In this document: piece after piece, positions 1 to 8,643 of the stretch
Numbering within the stretch: position 1 is the first letter of the stretch
Layout of the letters: each line of letters starts with the position of its first letter
Source: Phytoactinopolyspora halotolerans
GTDB lineage: Bacteria; Actinomycetota; Actinomycetes; Jiangellales; Jiangellaceae
Assembly (NCBI RefSeq): GCF_010550675.1
Contig: NZ_JAAGOA010000007.1
Location: 157,991-221,990 of the forward strand
DNA: 64,000 nt
Direction: 5' to 3'
Program-made: the position numbers and the translations under genes
The notes under the pieces: generated by a model
Databases searched by the model: none
What the model was told of the DNA's origin: nothing
What the model saw: the letters and a program-made list of their open reading frames with translations, nothing else

Positions 1-235
1 CGAGGTTGTCGGCTTCGGTGCCGCCGGAGGTGAACACGACCTCACTCGGCCCGGCCCCGAATGCGGCCGCCACGGTCTCGCGCGACTCCTCGACGAGCTT
101 GCGGGCCTGCCGCCCGGCGGCGTGCAGCGACGACGGGTTGCCGAGGGTAGCCATCGTCTCCGCGACGACCTCGATCACCTCGGGCAAGATGGGGCTCGTC
201 GCGGCGTGGTCCACGTAAACGCGCCGCTCCGACAT
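1..235 (-). CDS. Cysteine desulfurase, N-terminal part (runs off the left edge)
   Basis: Only the first 78 codons are in the window; the gene continues beyond base 1. The translation begins MSERRVYVDHAATSP, then has LGNPSSLH and SEVVFTSGGTEADN. These are the N-terminal signatures of class V aminotransferase-fold cysteine desulfurases (NifS/IscS), which use PLP to move sulfur from cysteine to Fe-S cluster or thiolation acceptors. The PLP lysine and catalytic cysteine lie outside the window, so the subtype (IscS-like or a tRNA-thiolation partner) cannot be decided. The ATG at 233-235 is used because the family motif starts directly after it. It lies downstream of etfA on the same strand, separated by a long hairpin, so it is probably transcribed separately. 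Confidence 0.85.
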   Translation of the reverse strand, partial: MSERRVYVDHAATSPILPEVIEVVAETMATLGNPSSLHAAGRQARKLVEESRETVAAAFGAGPSEVVFTSGGTEADNL

Positions 236-304
236 ACGTCGTCCAGAATACCGTGCCGGCCGTCTGGCTTCAGATTTCAACGTCGCCATCGGTGGGCATC
301 GGCG

Positions 305-352
305 ATGGGATGCGGGTTTGGTGCGCTATAACCCACCAAACCCGCATCCCAT
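305..352. terminator. Long perfect hairpin downstream of etfA
   Basis: Bases 305-323 and 334-352 form a perfect 19-bp inverted repeat (left arm starts ATGGGATGCGGGTTTGG) with a 10-nt loop. It sits between the etfA stop codon (386) and the cysteine desulfurase start (235), both on the minus strand, so it can end etfBA transcription. There is no U-tract. It belongs with other long intergenic hairpins in this window (40.9, 54.0 and 55.9 kb), although its arm sequence is its own. Confidence 0.7.
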
Positions 353-385
353 AATCGCGACACCAGCGCCAGGATGGTCGCAGCT

Positions 386-1342
386 TCACGCCTTGCGCTT
401 GGTGATCTCCTCAGTCGCCTGCGGCAGGACCGTGTGCAGATCACCGACGACGCCGAAGTCCGCCATCGAGAAGATCGGCGCCTCCGCGTCCTTGTTGACC
501 ACCACCACGGTCTTCGAGGTCTGCATTCCCGCCCGGTGCTGAATGGCTCCGGAGATGCCGGCGGCGACGTACAGCTGCGGCGAGACGGTCTTTCCGGTCT
601 GGCCGACCTGATGGGCGTGGGGGTACCAGCCGGAGTCCACCGCCGCACGGGATGCGCCGACCGCGGCACCGAGTGCGTCGGCGAGCGCCTCCACCGGACC
701 GAAGTCACCGCCGGTTCCTCGACCGCCGGAGACCACGATCGCGGCCTCGGTCAACTCCGGCCGCCCGCTCTCCCCGCGAGCGGCGCGTTCCACGATCCTG
801 GCACGTTTGGCCGTGTCGGAGATCGACACCGCCACCTTCTCCTCCACCGGTGTGCTCTGTGCCGGCTCCGGCGTGGCGGCATTGGGCTTGACCGTGACGA
901 TCGGCGTGCCGTGGGTGACCCGGGCGGTCACCGTGTACCCACCGGCGAAGACGGACTGCGTCGTCGTGATGCCGGCGTCCGCGGCCACGACATCGACCGC
1001 GTCGGTGATGAGGCCCGATTCGAGCTTGATCGCCAGCCGTGCGGCGATCTCCTTACCGTCCGGGTTGGAGGCGAGCAGGATAGCCGCGGGCTGTGCCGTC
1101 GCCGCGACCTGCGCCAGCACTTCGGCCTGTGGCGCCACGAGGTGGTCCACGAGCTCCGGGTTCTCCGCCACATACACCTTGGCCGCACCGAACTGCGCCA
1201 GTGTGTCGCGAGCGGCGTCGTAACCGGAGCCGATGAAGACCGCCGAAGGCTCACCGAGGCGGCGGGCGATGGTCAGCAGCTCGGTTGTCGTCTTGCGTAC
1301 CGCGCCGTCCGCATGGTCGACGAGGACGAGGATCTCAGCCAT
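386..1342 (-). CDS. etfA: Electron transfer flavoprotein subunit alpha
   Basis: The 318-residue product starts MAEILVLVDHADGAV and is full length for the family. The N-terminal half is the nucleotide-binding-like domain. The C-terminal half carries the FAD-binding signature region SGGRGTGGDFGPVEALADAL, followed by SQL-type segments (VSPQLYVAAGISGAIQHRAG) and TVVVVNKDAEAPIF. With EtfB it accepts electrons from acyl-CoA dehydrogenases in fatty acid and amino acid oxidation and passes them to ETF:quinone oxidoreductase. The ATG at 1340-1342 is chosen over an upstream in-frame start because GAGGGAG lies in front of it and the family begins here. It follows etfB by 25 bp, as one transcription unit. 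Confidence 0.96.
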   Translation of the reverse strand: MAEILVLVDHADGAVRKTTTELLTIARRLGEPSAVFIGSGYDAARDTLAQFGAAKVYVAENPELVDHLVAPQAEVLAQVAATAQPAAILLASNPDGKEIAARLAIKLESGLITDAVDVVAADAGITTTQSVFAGGYTVTARVTHGTPIVTVKPNAATPEPAQSTPVEEKVAVSISDTAKRARIVERAARGESGRPELTEAAIVVSGGRGTGGDFGPVEALADALGAAVGASRAAVDSGWYPHAHQVGQTGKTVSPQLYVAAGISGAIQHRAGMQTSKTVVVVNKDAEAPIFSMADFGVVGDLHTVLPQATEEITKRKA

Positions 1343-1367
1343 ATCTGTGTGCTCTCCCTCGAACGCT

Positions 1368-2147
1368 TCAGATGAACTTCTGGTCGGCCAGATAGGCGGC
1401 GAGCTTGGCGCCACCGTCGCCCTCATCCGTGACGACCTCGCCTTGGGTGCGCGGCGGACGGGCCGTCACCGACGCCACGACGGACCAGGCGGCCGACAAC
1501 CCGACGGAGCCGGCGTCGATGCCCAGGTCGGCCAGCGACCACGTCTGAACCGGCTTCTTCTTGGCCGCCATGATGCCCTTGAAGGACGGATAGCGGGGCT
1601 CGTTGATCTGGTCGGTGACGGAGACGATGGCCGGCAGCGCGGCCTCGACTGTCTCGGTGACGTCGGCGTCCCGGCGCGCCCGCACGGTGCCGCCGTCGAG
1701 CGTCAGTTCGCCGACGAAGCCGACGTGAGCAAGCTGGAGCCGCTCAGCCAGCATGGCGGGGACGACGCTCATCCCGCCGTCGGTGGACGCCATGCCGGTG
1801 AACACGAGGTCGACCTCGCCCACCTTCTCGATCGCGGCCGCCAGCACCTGGGACGTCGCCAGCGCGTCCGACCCGTGGAGCGCCTCGTCGAGCACATGCA
1901 CGCCGGAGTCCGCTCCCATCTGAAGCGCTCGCTTGATGGCGTCCTGCGCCTGCTCCGGCCCCATGGTGACGGCGATGACCTCGGCGTCGCCGGCGTCGGA
2001 GATCTTGAGCGCCTCCTCCACTGCGTACTCGTCGAGCTCGGACAGGATGCTGTCTACGCTGACCCGATCGGTCGTGTAGTCCGCTTCATCGAATTTCCGG
2101 TCCGCCGCGGCGTCCGGGACGTGCTTCACTAGAACGACGATCTTCAT
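1368..2147 (-). CDS. etfB: Electron transfer flavoprotein subunit beta
   Basis: A 259-residue EtfB starting MKIVVLVKHVPDAAADRKF. It shows the AMP-binding/adenine-specific region (EVIAVTMGPEQAQDAIKRAL), VDLVFTGMASTDGG, and the C-terminal EPRYPSFKGIMAAKKKP recognition loop that docks acyl-CoA dehydrogenases. First gene of the etfBA pair, with etfA 25 bp downstream. A GAGGAGG sequence lies about 13 nt before the ATG. A perfect 16-bp palindrome about 100 bp upstream (2246-2261) is in promoter position and suggests repression by a TetR-type regulator of acyl-CoA catabolism. Confidence 0.96.
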   Translation of the reverse strand: MKIVVLVKHVPDAAADRKFDEADYTTDRVSVDSILSELDEYAVEEALKISDAGDAEVIAVTMGPEQAQDAIKRALQMGADSGVHVLDEALHGSDALATSQVLAAAIEKVGEVDLVFTGMASTDGGMSVVPAMLAERLQLAHVGFVGELTLDGGTVRARRDADVTETVEAALPAIVSVTDQINEPRYPSFKGIMAAKKKPVQTWSLADLGIDAGSVGLSAAWSVVASVTARPPRTQGEVVTDEGDGGAKLAAYLADQKFI

Positions 2148-2245
2148 GGCCGACAGACAACCTCCTCAGCTTGCCTTCCAAAGCCTTGAGGACGTGCGGC
2201 GCAGGGCGTCGCAGTCTCGAAACGAATGACCCGATCGTACCCATG

Positions 2246-2261
2246 GTTACTCGCGAGTAAC
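2246..2261. promoter_or_regulatory. Perfect palindrome, putative operator of etfBA
   Basis: GTTACTCGCGAGTAAC is a perfect 16-bp palindrome in the 135-bp gap between etfB and the HTTM gene, 99 bp upstream of the etfB start. TTAC...GTAA palindromes are typical targets of TetR-family regulators of fatty acid degradation in actinobacteria. The link to etfBA is inferred from position; no regulator gene is next to it. Confidence 0.5.
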
Positions 2262-2282
2262 AAATCGTGTGTGGTTTTTCAC

Positions 2283-3374
2283 CTAGCTCTTCGTCACCGT
2301 CGTCTCCGGCCTGTCGGCCAGCTGCTCGTCGCCCTCGGTCCGTTCGAGGTCAGCGGGGGCATCGTCATCCGCGACCACGCGCCCTCGACCACGACGTCGG
2401 GCCCGACGACGGGCCACCCACGCGATGGCGGACCGGTACGTCTCGTCCCGGATGAAGATGGCGTCCGCGGCAAGGATCGCCAGCGAGAACCAGGGCAGCG
2501 CCATGGTCACCGCGATCCCCACATGCATGAAGAACACCAGCACCAGGGCGACCACACGAGTGCCGCGACGCATCAACAGCAGGGGAAAGAAGACCTGGAC
2601 GAAGACCGTGATGTAACTACCGATCGTCACCAGGATGCCGCTGGCGTAGACGATCTCGTTCAAGGCCGGCCAGGCAGCGTACTGGTCGATCCGCAGCGGG
2701 TAGTACAGCCCGACGCCCTCCTGCCACATCGACCCCTGGACCTTCGACATGCCCGAGACCACATAGACCACGAACACCTGGCCCGCGATGCCGAGCAACG
2801 CGACGTTGTGGAAGAGCACGCCCGGCCAGGCCGGCCACGTCCAGCGGGGGCGCTCGCCCGGGCTCGCGCCTCCTGTCTCCTCGAGGGGCGCGGGCCCGCT
2901 CCCGCGGCGCCGACGACGCGCGTCCAGCGACCAGTGCATGGAGACATCGGCGAGGCAGAAGAACAGCAGCGAGATACGGATCAGATTGTCGCCCGCGTCC
3001 GTGGCGAGCGGGTTGAGCCGCATCAAGCTCGTCAGCATGAGTAGCAGTACGGGGGTGATGAAGCGGGTACGCCATCCGAGCGTGAACAGCACCGCTACCA
3101 CCGTCAACGCCAGGTACTTCAACGTGAAGACGGCCGACGAGTCCTCCACGCCGAAGATGACCGTGAACGGAAATCCCCAGTAGTCCACCGTGAGCCAGGG
3201 ATCGAGCCACCGGGCTCCCGGACCCCAGACATAATGCCGATCGGCAAAGTTCACGATCAGCGAACCCAGAATGGCCACACCCAAGCAGATCCGCATCGCC
3301 GACAGCCCGTAGGCAGCACGTTTGCGGCCGAACAGCCATTGTTCACCCTCGTCCAGCAGCCGGAAAACCGTCAT
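2283..3374 (-). CDS. HTTM-domain integral membrane protein (SdpB/VKGC-like), module 1
   Basis: A 363-residue polytopic membrane protein with about eight hydrophobic segments. Family hallmarks seen: RAAYGLSAMRICLG near the N terminus, GDNLIRISLLFFCLAD...HWSLDA in the middle, SGMSKVQGSMWQEGVGLYYPL further on, and FFPLLLMRRGTRVVALVLVFFMHVGIAV. This pattern defines HTTM domains, related to vitamin K-dependent gamma-carboxylase and to SdpB of Bacillus. Activity on any substrate is not established. The C-terminal tail is basic then acidic. The start ATG (3372-3374) overlaps the TGA of the upstream DUF5819 gene (ATGA), so the two are translationally coupled; an in-frame upstream extension was rejected. 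It is a paralogue of the HTTM gene at 6.5 kb. Confidence 0.9.
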   Translation of the reverse strand: MTVFRLLDEGEQWLFGRKRAAYGLSAMRICLGVAILGSLIVNFADRHYVWGPGARWLDPWLTVDYWGFPFTVIFGVEDSSAVFTLKYLALTVVAVLFTLGWRTRFITPVLLLMLTSLMRLNPLATDAGDNLIRISLLFFCLADVSMHWSLDARRRRRGSGPAPLEETGGASPGERPRWTWPAWPGVLFHNVALLGIAGQVFVVYVVSGMSKVQGSMWQEGVGLYYPLRIDQYAAWPALNEIVYASGILVTIGSYITVFVQVFFPLLLMRRGTRVVALVLVFFMHVGIAVTMALPWFSLAILAADAIFIRDETYRSAIAWVARRRARRRGRGRVVADDDAPADLERTEGDEQLADRPETTVTKS

Positions 3375-4207
3375 TGCAGCCCCCGCATGGTGTTGGCGAA
3401 GGCCTCGTCGTCCTGGCCCTCGTTCACCAGCACCGGCCGCCAGCCGAAGTCGTGGTAGGACCGTGACGGTTCCTCCGGCTCCGGTTCGTTGCGCACATCC
3501 CACCGCGGCACCGGCGTCCGTCTGAGCTGGAACTGCACGGCGACGATCTCGCCGCCCCACAGCGCTCGCGCTACCTGCGTCGCGTATCCCGTGGCCACCC
3601 GGTCAGCACGCACCATGTTCGCCACCCGCGATGACGTCTCGCCGCCCTGCGCCGAGATCAGATCGTCCGCCAGCGGCTTCCAGTTCTCCATATCCGTGTA
3701 GTCACTGGTCATGATCTCTTGCTGTTCGTTGGACAGGTCATCCCACGCCGAATCCAACCGCCGGTGCAGGTTGGAGGAGAGCCGGCTGGCTCGTGACGGT
3801 GCCGGATTGTGCGTGACCAAGGTCCATTCCGCCTCCGTCGCCGAGATCCACTCGGTCGTTCTCTCACCGCCCGTCGAGGGGTCGTTATACCGGGCCCGCA
3901 CCAACAACTCGTCCTCAGCGTTCACCGGATTGGGAGCGAAGAGACTCCAGTTCTGTATGAACATCGGACGCATATAGCCACGCATCTCGTCCCCGACCGC
4001 GTCCTTGATCGGGTTCGACGGTGCGTTCCACAGGAATGTCAAGGCGAAGTGCATACACAACAGGCCCACGAGGAAGAACGCGACCCCGCGGGCTATCGGC
4101 GGCACTGATACAACGCGCTGCCGCTCGTCGTCGTCAGACACGCCCGCCAGATTAGACGACGTAGGTACAGCAGCACAGGCGGGATCGGAAATGGACACCG
4201 TAGGCAT
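3371..4207 (-). CDS. DUF5819 family protein (SdpA-like partner), module 1
   Basis: About 278 residues. One N-terminal membrane segment (GVAFFLVGLLCMHFALTFLW) is followed by an extracytoplasmic domain with the family motif MFIQNWSLFAPNPVNAED. These features match DUF5819 and resemble SdpA, the partner of SdpB in Bacillus SDP toxin maturation; that parallel is an inference from fold pattern and gene pairing. ATGA overlap with the downstream HTTM gene. The start is uncertain: ATG 4207 is preferred because an alternative GTG at 4249 would lie inside a strong hairpin (4213-4265) separating this gene from the upstream surface-protein gene. A paralogue lies at 7697-8443 in the same arrangement. Confidence 0.82.
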   Translation of the reverse strand: MPTVSISDPACAAVPTSSNLAGVSDDDERQRVVSVPPIARGVAFFLVGLLCMHFALTFLWNAPSNPIKDAVGDEMRGYMRPMFIQNWSLFAPNPVNAEDELLVRARYNDPSTGGERTTEWISATEAEWTLVTHNPAPSRASRLSSNLHRRLDSAWDDLSNEQQEIMTSDYTDMENWKPLADDLISAQGGETSSRVANMVRADRVATGYATQVARALWGGEIVAVQFQLRRTPVPRWDVRNEPEPEEPSRSYHDFGWRPVLVNEGQDDEAFANTMRGLQ

Positions 4208-4212
4208 AGAAC

Positions 4213-4265
4213 GGCCCCGGCCCGCGGGCACGTCGCCGAAACGACGCACCTCGCGGGCCAGGGCC
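4213..4265. terminator. GC-rich hairpin between surface-protein gene and DUF5819 gene
   Basis: Bases 4213-4226 pair with 4252-4265 (14-bp stem with one mismatch, 25-nt loop), just downstream of the stop codon of the LPDTG protein and directly before the DUF5819 start, all on the minus strand. With no T-run it may act as a partial terminator or mRNA stabiliser that makes the abundant wall protein more expressed than the two membrane genes behind it. Confidence 0.55.
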
Positions 4266-4289
4266 CTTAGTTGAGAAGGAGTGCTGAGA

Positions 4290-6038
4290 TCAGCCCTGCG
4301 TCGTCATCCGACGGTTCCGGCTGCTGACGAACAGCGTGTAGCCACCCACAGCCAGCAGTCCAACCACCAGCAGCAGCCACATGATGTTCGAACCGGTGTC
4401 CGGAAGGTCACCGTTGCCGTCAGCATCCGCGTCAGCATCAGCATCGGCCTCGGCGTCTGCATCCGCATCGGCCTCGGCGTCTGCATCCGCATCGGCCTCG
4501 GCGTCTGCATCCGCATCGGCGTCAGCGTCGGCATCCGCGTCAGCATCCGCATCGGCGTCAGCATCCGCATCGGCGTCAGCATCCGCATCCGCGTCAGCGT
4601 CGGCATCCGCGTCAGCATCCGCATCGGCGTCAGCGTCGGCATCCGCGTCAGCATCCGCATCCGCATCCGCATCCGCATCAGCATCCGCATCAGCGTCCTG
4701 TTCCTGGACCACGTTCGGTCCGACCTGCGAGCGAGCCAGATCGATCGTCGCCAGGCTGTTCTCGCCCGGGAGGACGTCGATGTAGAGCGCGGACACGCTG
4801 TACGGACCGCCCGACTCGACTGCCGCCGGCGACACGTTCTCACTGCTCAACGCCTGAGTGTGCCCGCTATCCATCGGCTGGTCCGGCTGGTAGTTCAACT
4901 TGATCGACAGCACGTCGGTCAGCACGTCAAGCAGACCGTCGGTCAGCTCGTCGAGCCCCAAAGCGTCCAGCAGTCCGTCCAGGATGTCGCCGAGCTCGTC
5001 AAGCAGCCCGGCCGGCTCCACTCCCAGCTCATCGGCCGCCGCGGAATCCAGCGCGCCACTCACACCGTTGAGGACGTCGTCGAGCAGGCCGGACAGCAGG
5101 TCGCCGAGGTTGCCCAGCAATCCGCCGAGCACCTCCGAGCTCAGCAGCTCGGTGTTCGGCGCCTGGCCGTTGAGCCCGCCGTCGAGGAGTGCGTTCAGGT
5201 CGATCGTCAACGTCCCCGTCGACAGGTCGAGCTCGAGGCCGTCGCCGCCAATGGCGCTGCCCAGAACCTTGTCGACCGCGGCCTGGACGTCGCCGGCCAC
5301 CTCGGACTCAGACTCGGACCCCAGAGCGTCCAGGCTCAGGCCCGCGTCCTCGGCGAGCCCGCTGACGTCCGCCGTGGCGGACGCGATGTCGGACCCCAGG
5401 CCCGCCAGCAACGGGATCGTCACCTTGAGGTAGCCGCCGGCGATCTCGTAGTCCCGGGTCAGCTCGAACTCGTCTTCGGCCGACTCCGGACCGGTGAGGA
5501 ACGCCTCGGACGAGATGGCGCCGAGCTCCAGCTCGATATCGGCGATCAGGTCCGTGAGCTCTTCGCCCAGGAGGTTCGTCAGGTCGAAGGTCGCGTTGGC
5601 CGGGAACCCGGCATCCACGCCTGTTCCGATGCCACCGTTGTCGGCCACGGCGCCGGTAGCGGCGCTCGACGTGCCTTCATCCTCCGCGGTGGCCCATTGG
5701 TTCACCGCGCCGAGCTCGATGATGTCCTTGAGTGGCAGCTGCACACCGCCCTCGACATTGAGCTCGATCGCGTTGAGCACCTCGACCTCGAGCGGGTTGG
5801 CCTCGGTGACCGGCTCCGGCGTGCCGTCGTTCTGCACCTCGACACCGGCCAGCTCGGCGATGTCGTCGAGGTCGGCGCCAAGAACCTCGCCGGACAGGAA
5901 GCGCGCTTCGGCGCGCGAGATGTCTCCTTCGGCCGCCGACGCTGGCATCGCCAGATTCGTCGTGGCCAGGGCGGTGATCGCCCCTGCGGCGACGGTGCTC
6001 GCGAGCAGCCGTCGACGCCCCTTACTTGCAAACGTCAT
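4290..6038 (-). CDS. Secreted choice-of-anchor G-type protein with Asp-Ala repeat and LPDTG wall anchor
   Basis: A 582-residue surface protein. It has a signal peptide ([18 protein letters not shown], cleavage near residue 35 at ASA-A) and an adhesin-like region containing LGAVNQWAT near residue 110, QAPNTELLS and repeated [13 protein letters not shown] amphipathic stretches. An extreme (Asp-Ala)n spacer covers about residues 447-540, and the protein ends with LPDTG (545-549), a hydrophobic helix and RNRRMTTQG. This is the architecture of sortase-anchored proteins, and the body resembles the choice-of-anchor G family; its ligand is unknown. No sortase gene is in the window. ATG 6036-6038 follows CTAGGGGAGAAG and starts the signal peptide. 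Lead gene of module 1 (surface protein, DUF5819, HTTM). Confidence 0.88.
   Translation of the reverse strand: MTFASKGRRRLLASTVAAGAITALATTNLAMPASAAEGDISRAEARFLSGEVLGADLDDIAELAGVEVQNDGTPEPVTEANPLEVEVLNAIELNVEGGVQLPLKDIIELGAVNQWATAEDEGTSSAATGAVADNGGIGTGVDAGFPANATFDLTNLLGEELTDLIADIELELGAISSEAFLTGPESAEDEFELTRDYEIAGGYLKVTIPLLAGLGSDIASATADVSGLAEDAGLSLDALGSESESEVAGDVQAAVDKVLGSAIGGDGLELDLSTGTLTIDLNALLDGGLNGQAPNTELLSSEVLGGLLGNLGDLLSGLLDDVLNGVSGALDSAAADELGVEPAGLLDELGDILDGLLDALGLDELTDGLLDVLTDVLSIKLNYQPDQPMDSGHTQALSSENVSPAAVESGGPYSVSALYIDVLPGENSLATIDLARSQVGPNVVQEQDADADADADADADADADADADADADADADADADADADADADADADADADADADADADADADADADAEADADADAEADADADAEADADADADADGNGDLPDTGSNIMWLLLVVGLLAVGGYTLFVSSRNRRMTTQG
4419..4697. 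repeat. Simple repeat encoding (Asp-Ala)n spacer
   Basis: About 280 bp of alternating GAY-GCN codons (on this strand GCATCC/GCGTCA-type 6-mers), coding for some 45 Asp-Ala pairs with three Glu-Ala interruptions. The synonymous codons are mixed, so it is not a pure DNA microsatellite, but it is expandable by slippage. It forms the acidic spacer next to the LPDTG anchor. Confidence 0.95.
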
Positions 6039-6515
6039 GCCTTCTCCCCTAGGCAGTACCCAAATTGGCTGTCGCGGAACATTCAGCACAGACTCATACC
6101 GCGACATGACCTAGACACTATCGGTATGAAGCGCGCTTGTCGCAGGGCGGATGATCATACGTTTGGCTGAACTTTATGTCCGGTTAGGGACTACCCAGGT
6201 GACGAATATCGTAAGTCTCTACATGGCACATATAGACGACTATTTCGGACATTACCGCACATGATGGATACCGATACGGCACCATTCCGCATCGCATTGT
6301 TGAGGCCGTCACGTCACCACATTGACGGCGGGCCTACGGCCTCGCCGACGCACCGCTGGAGTCGACTTCACGGCCGGCCATACGGCTCACGATCTGGCAT
6401 CCGTCGAGTACGACGAGACGCTGTTCGAGCGCCGCCACACGCACCACCGACGACGCAGCGCGGCAGACGTCCACAGGTCCACAGGACGTGGTAAGACGCG
6501 GTAAAGCTGAGTCAG
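6039..6515. other. Intergenic region, 477 bp, promoter of the LPDTG gene
   Basis: No credible gene is seen on either strand. The part next to 6038 is AT-richer than its surroundings (6110-6270) and is the likely promoter and leader of the minus-strand surface-protein gene; a weak inverted repeat (AGTCTCTA ... TATAGACG) lies near 6211-6240. The rest, towards 6515, follows the stop codon of the second HTTM gene and shows no strong terminator. Confidence 0.6.
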
Positions 6516-7700
6516 TCACGCGGTCGAGCGCGGACCATCGCCACGCGCGGCACCGACCACTTCTCTGACCCCGTCCGCCGGCACGATGGACGTCGCACGT
6601 CGATTATCCGTCGATGGGCCCACCGGATTTTCCGCTCCGCCCGCCTTGCGACCCTGTGACCGATTCTTCCATGTGCCGCGAACCCAGCGCTGAAGACCTT
6701 CGTATGTCGAATCACGAATGAATATGGCGTCGGCGGCCATGATGAACAAAGAGAAGAACGGCAATCCCATGAATACGGCGATCCCCACATGCATCGCGCT
6801 GACGCTCAGCAACGCGAGCACCCGGGTTGTCCGCCGCAGTAACAACAGCGGGAAGAACAACTGGATGAACACCGAAAAATACGTCGCTACCAACACACCC
6901 AGCGCGCTCATGGTCAGCATGTCGCTCAACGCCGGCCACGGCGCATACAGGTCAACCTGCAGCGGATAGTAGATACCGGTGCCGTCCTGCCAGGCCGAGC
7001 CCTGAATCTTGTACATCGCCGACGCGACGTAGATGATGAAGACTTGGCCCGCTATCGCCAGCACAGCCATGTTGTGCAGCAGCGTCGCGACCTTCGAGCC
7101 GTTCTCTCGCAACTCTGGCCAGATGGGCAACCGAATCGGGCTCCGCCACTCGCCCGCCGCTTGTTTCGCTCGACGCCGGGCGTCCAGTGACCAGCGCCCG
7201 GAGATATCGGCGAAGCACATGTAGAACAGCACGATCCGGAAGATGTTGTCACTCTGATCGCCGTAGATCGGCTGCGATTCTATGAGGCTGACCCAGAGAA
7301 CGAGGGCCATGGGCGCGATGAATCTGGTTCGCCAGCCGATGACTAACAAGACGAGGACGGCCGCTACCAGGCCAAGCTTGAGGTCAAGCTCGACGGTGCC
7401 GCTGCCTCCGTGAAACATCGTGAACGGCCAACCGAAGTCCCCGTTGTCATCGATGAGCTCCAGCCACCGGGAGGCGTCGCCCCACAGGTAGTGGCGGTTG
7501 AGCCAGTTCGCCGCCAAAAAGCCCAGCGCGGTCAAGCCGAAGACGATCCGCACGACGGCCAGCCCGTACGAGGCGCGCCGACCGCCGAAGAGCCACTCCT
7601 CCGCGAAGCGAACCTTGCGTCCGATGTGCTTGTCCCAGAGGTCGGCACGCTCGTCGGCCGGCCTCGACGTATCGGTTGTCCCAGATCGCATGTCGCTCAC
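6516..7700 (-). CDS. HTTM-domain integral membrane protein (SdpB/VKGC-like), module 2
   Basis: A 394-residue paralogue of the HTTM protein at 2.3 kb. The same blocks appear in order: RASYGLAVVRIVFGLTALG, LNRHYLWGDASRWLEL, SDNIFRIVLFYMCFADISGRWSLDARRR, SAMYKIQGSAWQDGTGIYYPLQVDLYAPWP, FFPLLLLRRTTRVLALLSVSAMHVGIAVF and ADAIFIRDSTYEGLQRW. A 30-residue hydrophilic N-terminal extension precedes the first block. A GTG start (7698-7700) overlaps the TGA of the DUF5819 gene (GTGA); an ATG three codons further in (7691) is the alternative. The C-terminal 55 residues are polar and specific to this copy. Role as for module 1: probably acts with DUF5819 on an exported substrate, unproven. Confidence 0.9.
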   Translation of the reverse strand: MSDMRSGTTDTSRPADERADLWDKHIGRKVRFAEEWLFGGRRASYGLAVVRIVFGLTALGFLAANWLNRHYLWGDASRWLELIDDNGDFGWPFTMFHGGSGTVELDLKLGLVAAVLVLLVIGWRTRFIAPMALVLWVSLIESQPIYGDQSDNIFRIVLFYMCFADISGRWSLDARRRAKQAAGEWRSPIRLPIWPELRENGSKVATLLHNMAVLAIAGQVFIIYVASAMYKIQGSAWQDGTGIYYPLQVDLYAPWPALSDMLTMSALGVLVATYFSVFIQLFFPLLLLRRTTRVLALLSVSAMHVGIAVFMGLPFFSLFIMAADAIFIRDSTYEGLQRWVRGTWKNRSQGRKAGGAENPVGPSTDNRRATSIVPADGVREVVGAARGDGPRSTA

Positions 7701-8443
7701 GACGCGAACCTTTCGATGGCAGCGGCAAAGGACTCCCGGTCTTGCCCGTCGAACTCCACAAACGGACGCCGGCCGAACTCGCGGACGCGCGTCGGCCGGT
7801 CGGAGTCATCCTTCCGTCTGGCGAAGGGCGCTGCATCTTGCTCGACGATCTTGAACTGCACATATTGCAAGCCAGCATCTTCGCCCCACCATGCGTATGC
7901 GAACTGCGTCGCGTACGCGGTGATCGTTTCGTCGTACCGCAGCACATAAGAGATGCGGCCCGACGGGCTGTGATCGCCCTCCAGCATCCGCGCCTCCAGG
8001 CGATCCCAGGCGTCGTCGTGGTAGTGGGCCTCGAGTGCCTTTTGCTCTTCATTCGTCAGCTTGGCGCGTTGTCGACCGATGCGCGACGCGAGCTTTGTCG
8101 TCACCTTACCGGCGCGTGACGGCGTCAGGTTATGCGTGATCGCGTCTTGAATCTCCAACTCGGTGACGTCGACCCATTCGGTCGGGCGTTCGGCGTCGTA
8201 CCACCCGCGTACGTAGAGGTGATGCTCCGTGTCGATCGGGTTCGGGGCGAAGAGACTCCAGTTCTGCTGAAAGAACGGCTCCATGTAGGAATCAAGGGGT
8301 TCATCCCACGCGTCCTTCGCTACGTTGTCCGGTCCGACGAAGATCGCGGTCGCAGCTAGATGTGCCGTCACAGCCGCCCCCAGAACCGCCGCCAAGGCTT
8401 TCAGCCATGCTGGCCGCGTCTGCTGCATCAACAGCCCCTTCAT
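7697..8443 (-). CDS. DUF5819 family protein (SdpA-like partner), module 2
   Basis: About 248 residues, with an N-terminal membrane anchor (LKALAAVLGAAVTAHLAATAIFV) and the hallmark FFQQNWSLFAPNPIDTEHHLYVRGWYD. It also matches module 1 in WVDVTELE...THNLTPSRA (compare WISATEAEW...THNPAPSRA), TAYATQFAYAWWGED and EFGRRPFVEFDGQDRESFA. Overlaps the HTTM start by 4 nt. Start uncertain: ATG 8443 has GAGAGAG before it, ATG 8428 has AAGGGG, and a GTG at 8452 is in frame. A terminator-like hairpin (8543-8580) separates it from the upstream LPDTG gene, the same layout as module 1. Confidence 0.82.
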   Translation of the reverse strand: MKGLLMQQTRPAWLKALAAVLGAAVTAHLAATAIFVGPDNVAKDAWDEPLDSYMEPFFQQNWSLFAPNPIDTEHHLYVRGWYDAERPTEWVDVTELEIQDAITHNLTPSRAGKVTTKLASRIGRQRAKLTNEEQKALEAHYHDDAWDRLEARMLEGDHSPSGRISYVLRYDETITAYATQFAYAWWGEDAGLQYVQFKIVEQDAAPFARRKDDSDRPTRVREFGRRPFVEFDGQDRESFAAAIERFAS

Positions 8444-8542
8444 CTCTCTCACGGATTACCCGTCGTCCGTGCCCGGAGCGCCCTATCCACCCCGCGTGTA
8501 CCGATCTTCCGCCCTTGCCCCAAGTACTCGTATCACGAACGC

Positions 8543-8580
8543 CGGTGGGTCCACACCAACCGTTCGGCGTGGACCCACCG
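8543..8580. terminator. Perfect 12-bp hairpin after the second LPDTG gene
   Basis: CGGTGGGTCCAC at 8543-8554 pairs perfectly with GTGGACCCACCG at 8569-8580 across a 14-nt loop. It lies between the stop of the minus-strand LPDTG gene (8644) and the DUF5819 start (8443), as in module 1. A separate 14-bp palindrome GGCCTGATCAGGCC (8608-8621) sits closer to the stop codon. Confidence 0.6.
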
Positions 8581-8643
8581 TCCATTCGTCGGATGCGAAC
8601 GCCATCAGGCCTGATCAGGCCATCAGGCGGTCCGCAAGATCCG

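Noticed and set aside
4381..4785. Plus-strand frame reading as a Ser-Ala repeat protein
   Set aside because: It is the complement of the Asp-Ala spacer of the minus-strand LPDTG gene. It has no ribosome site or domain outside the repeat.
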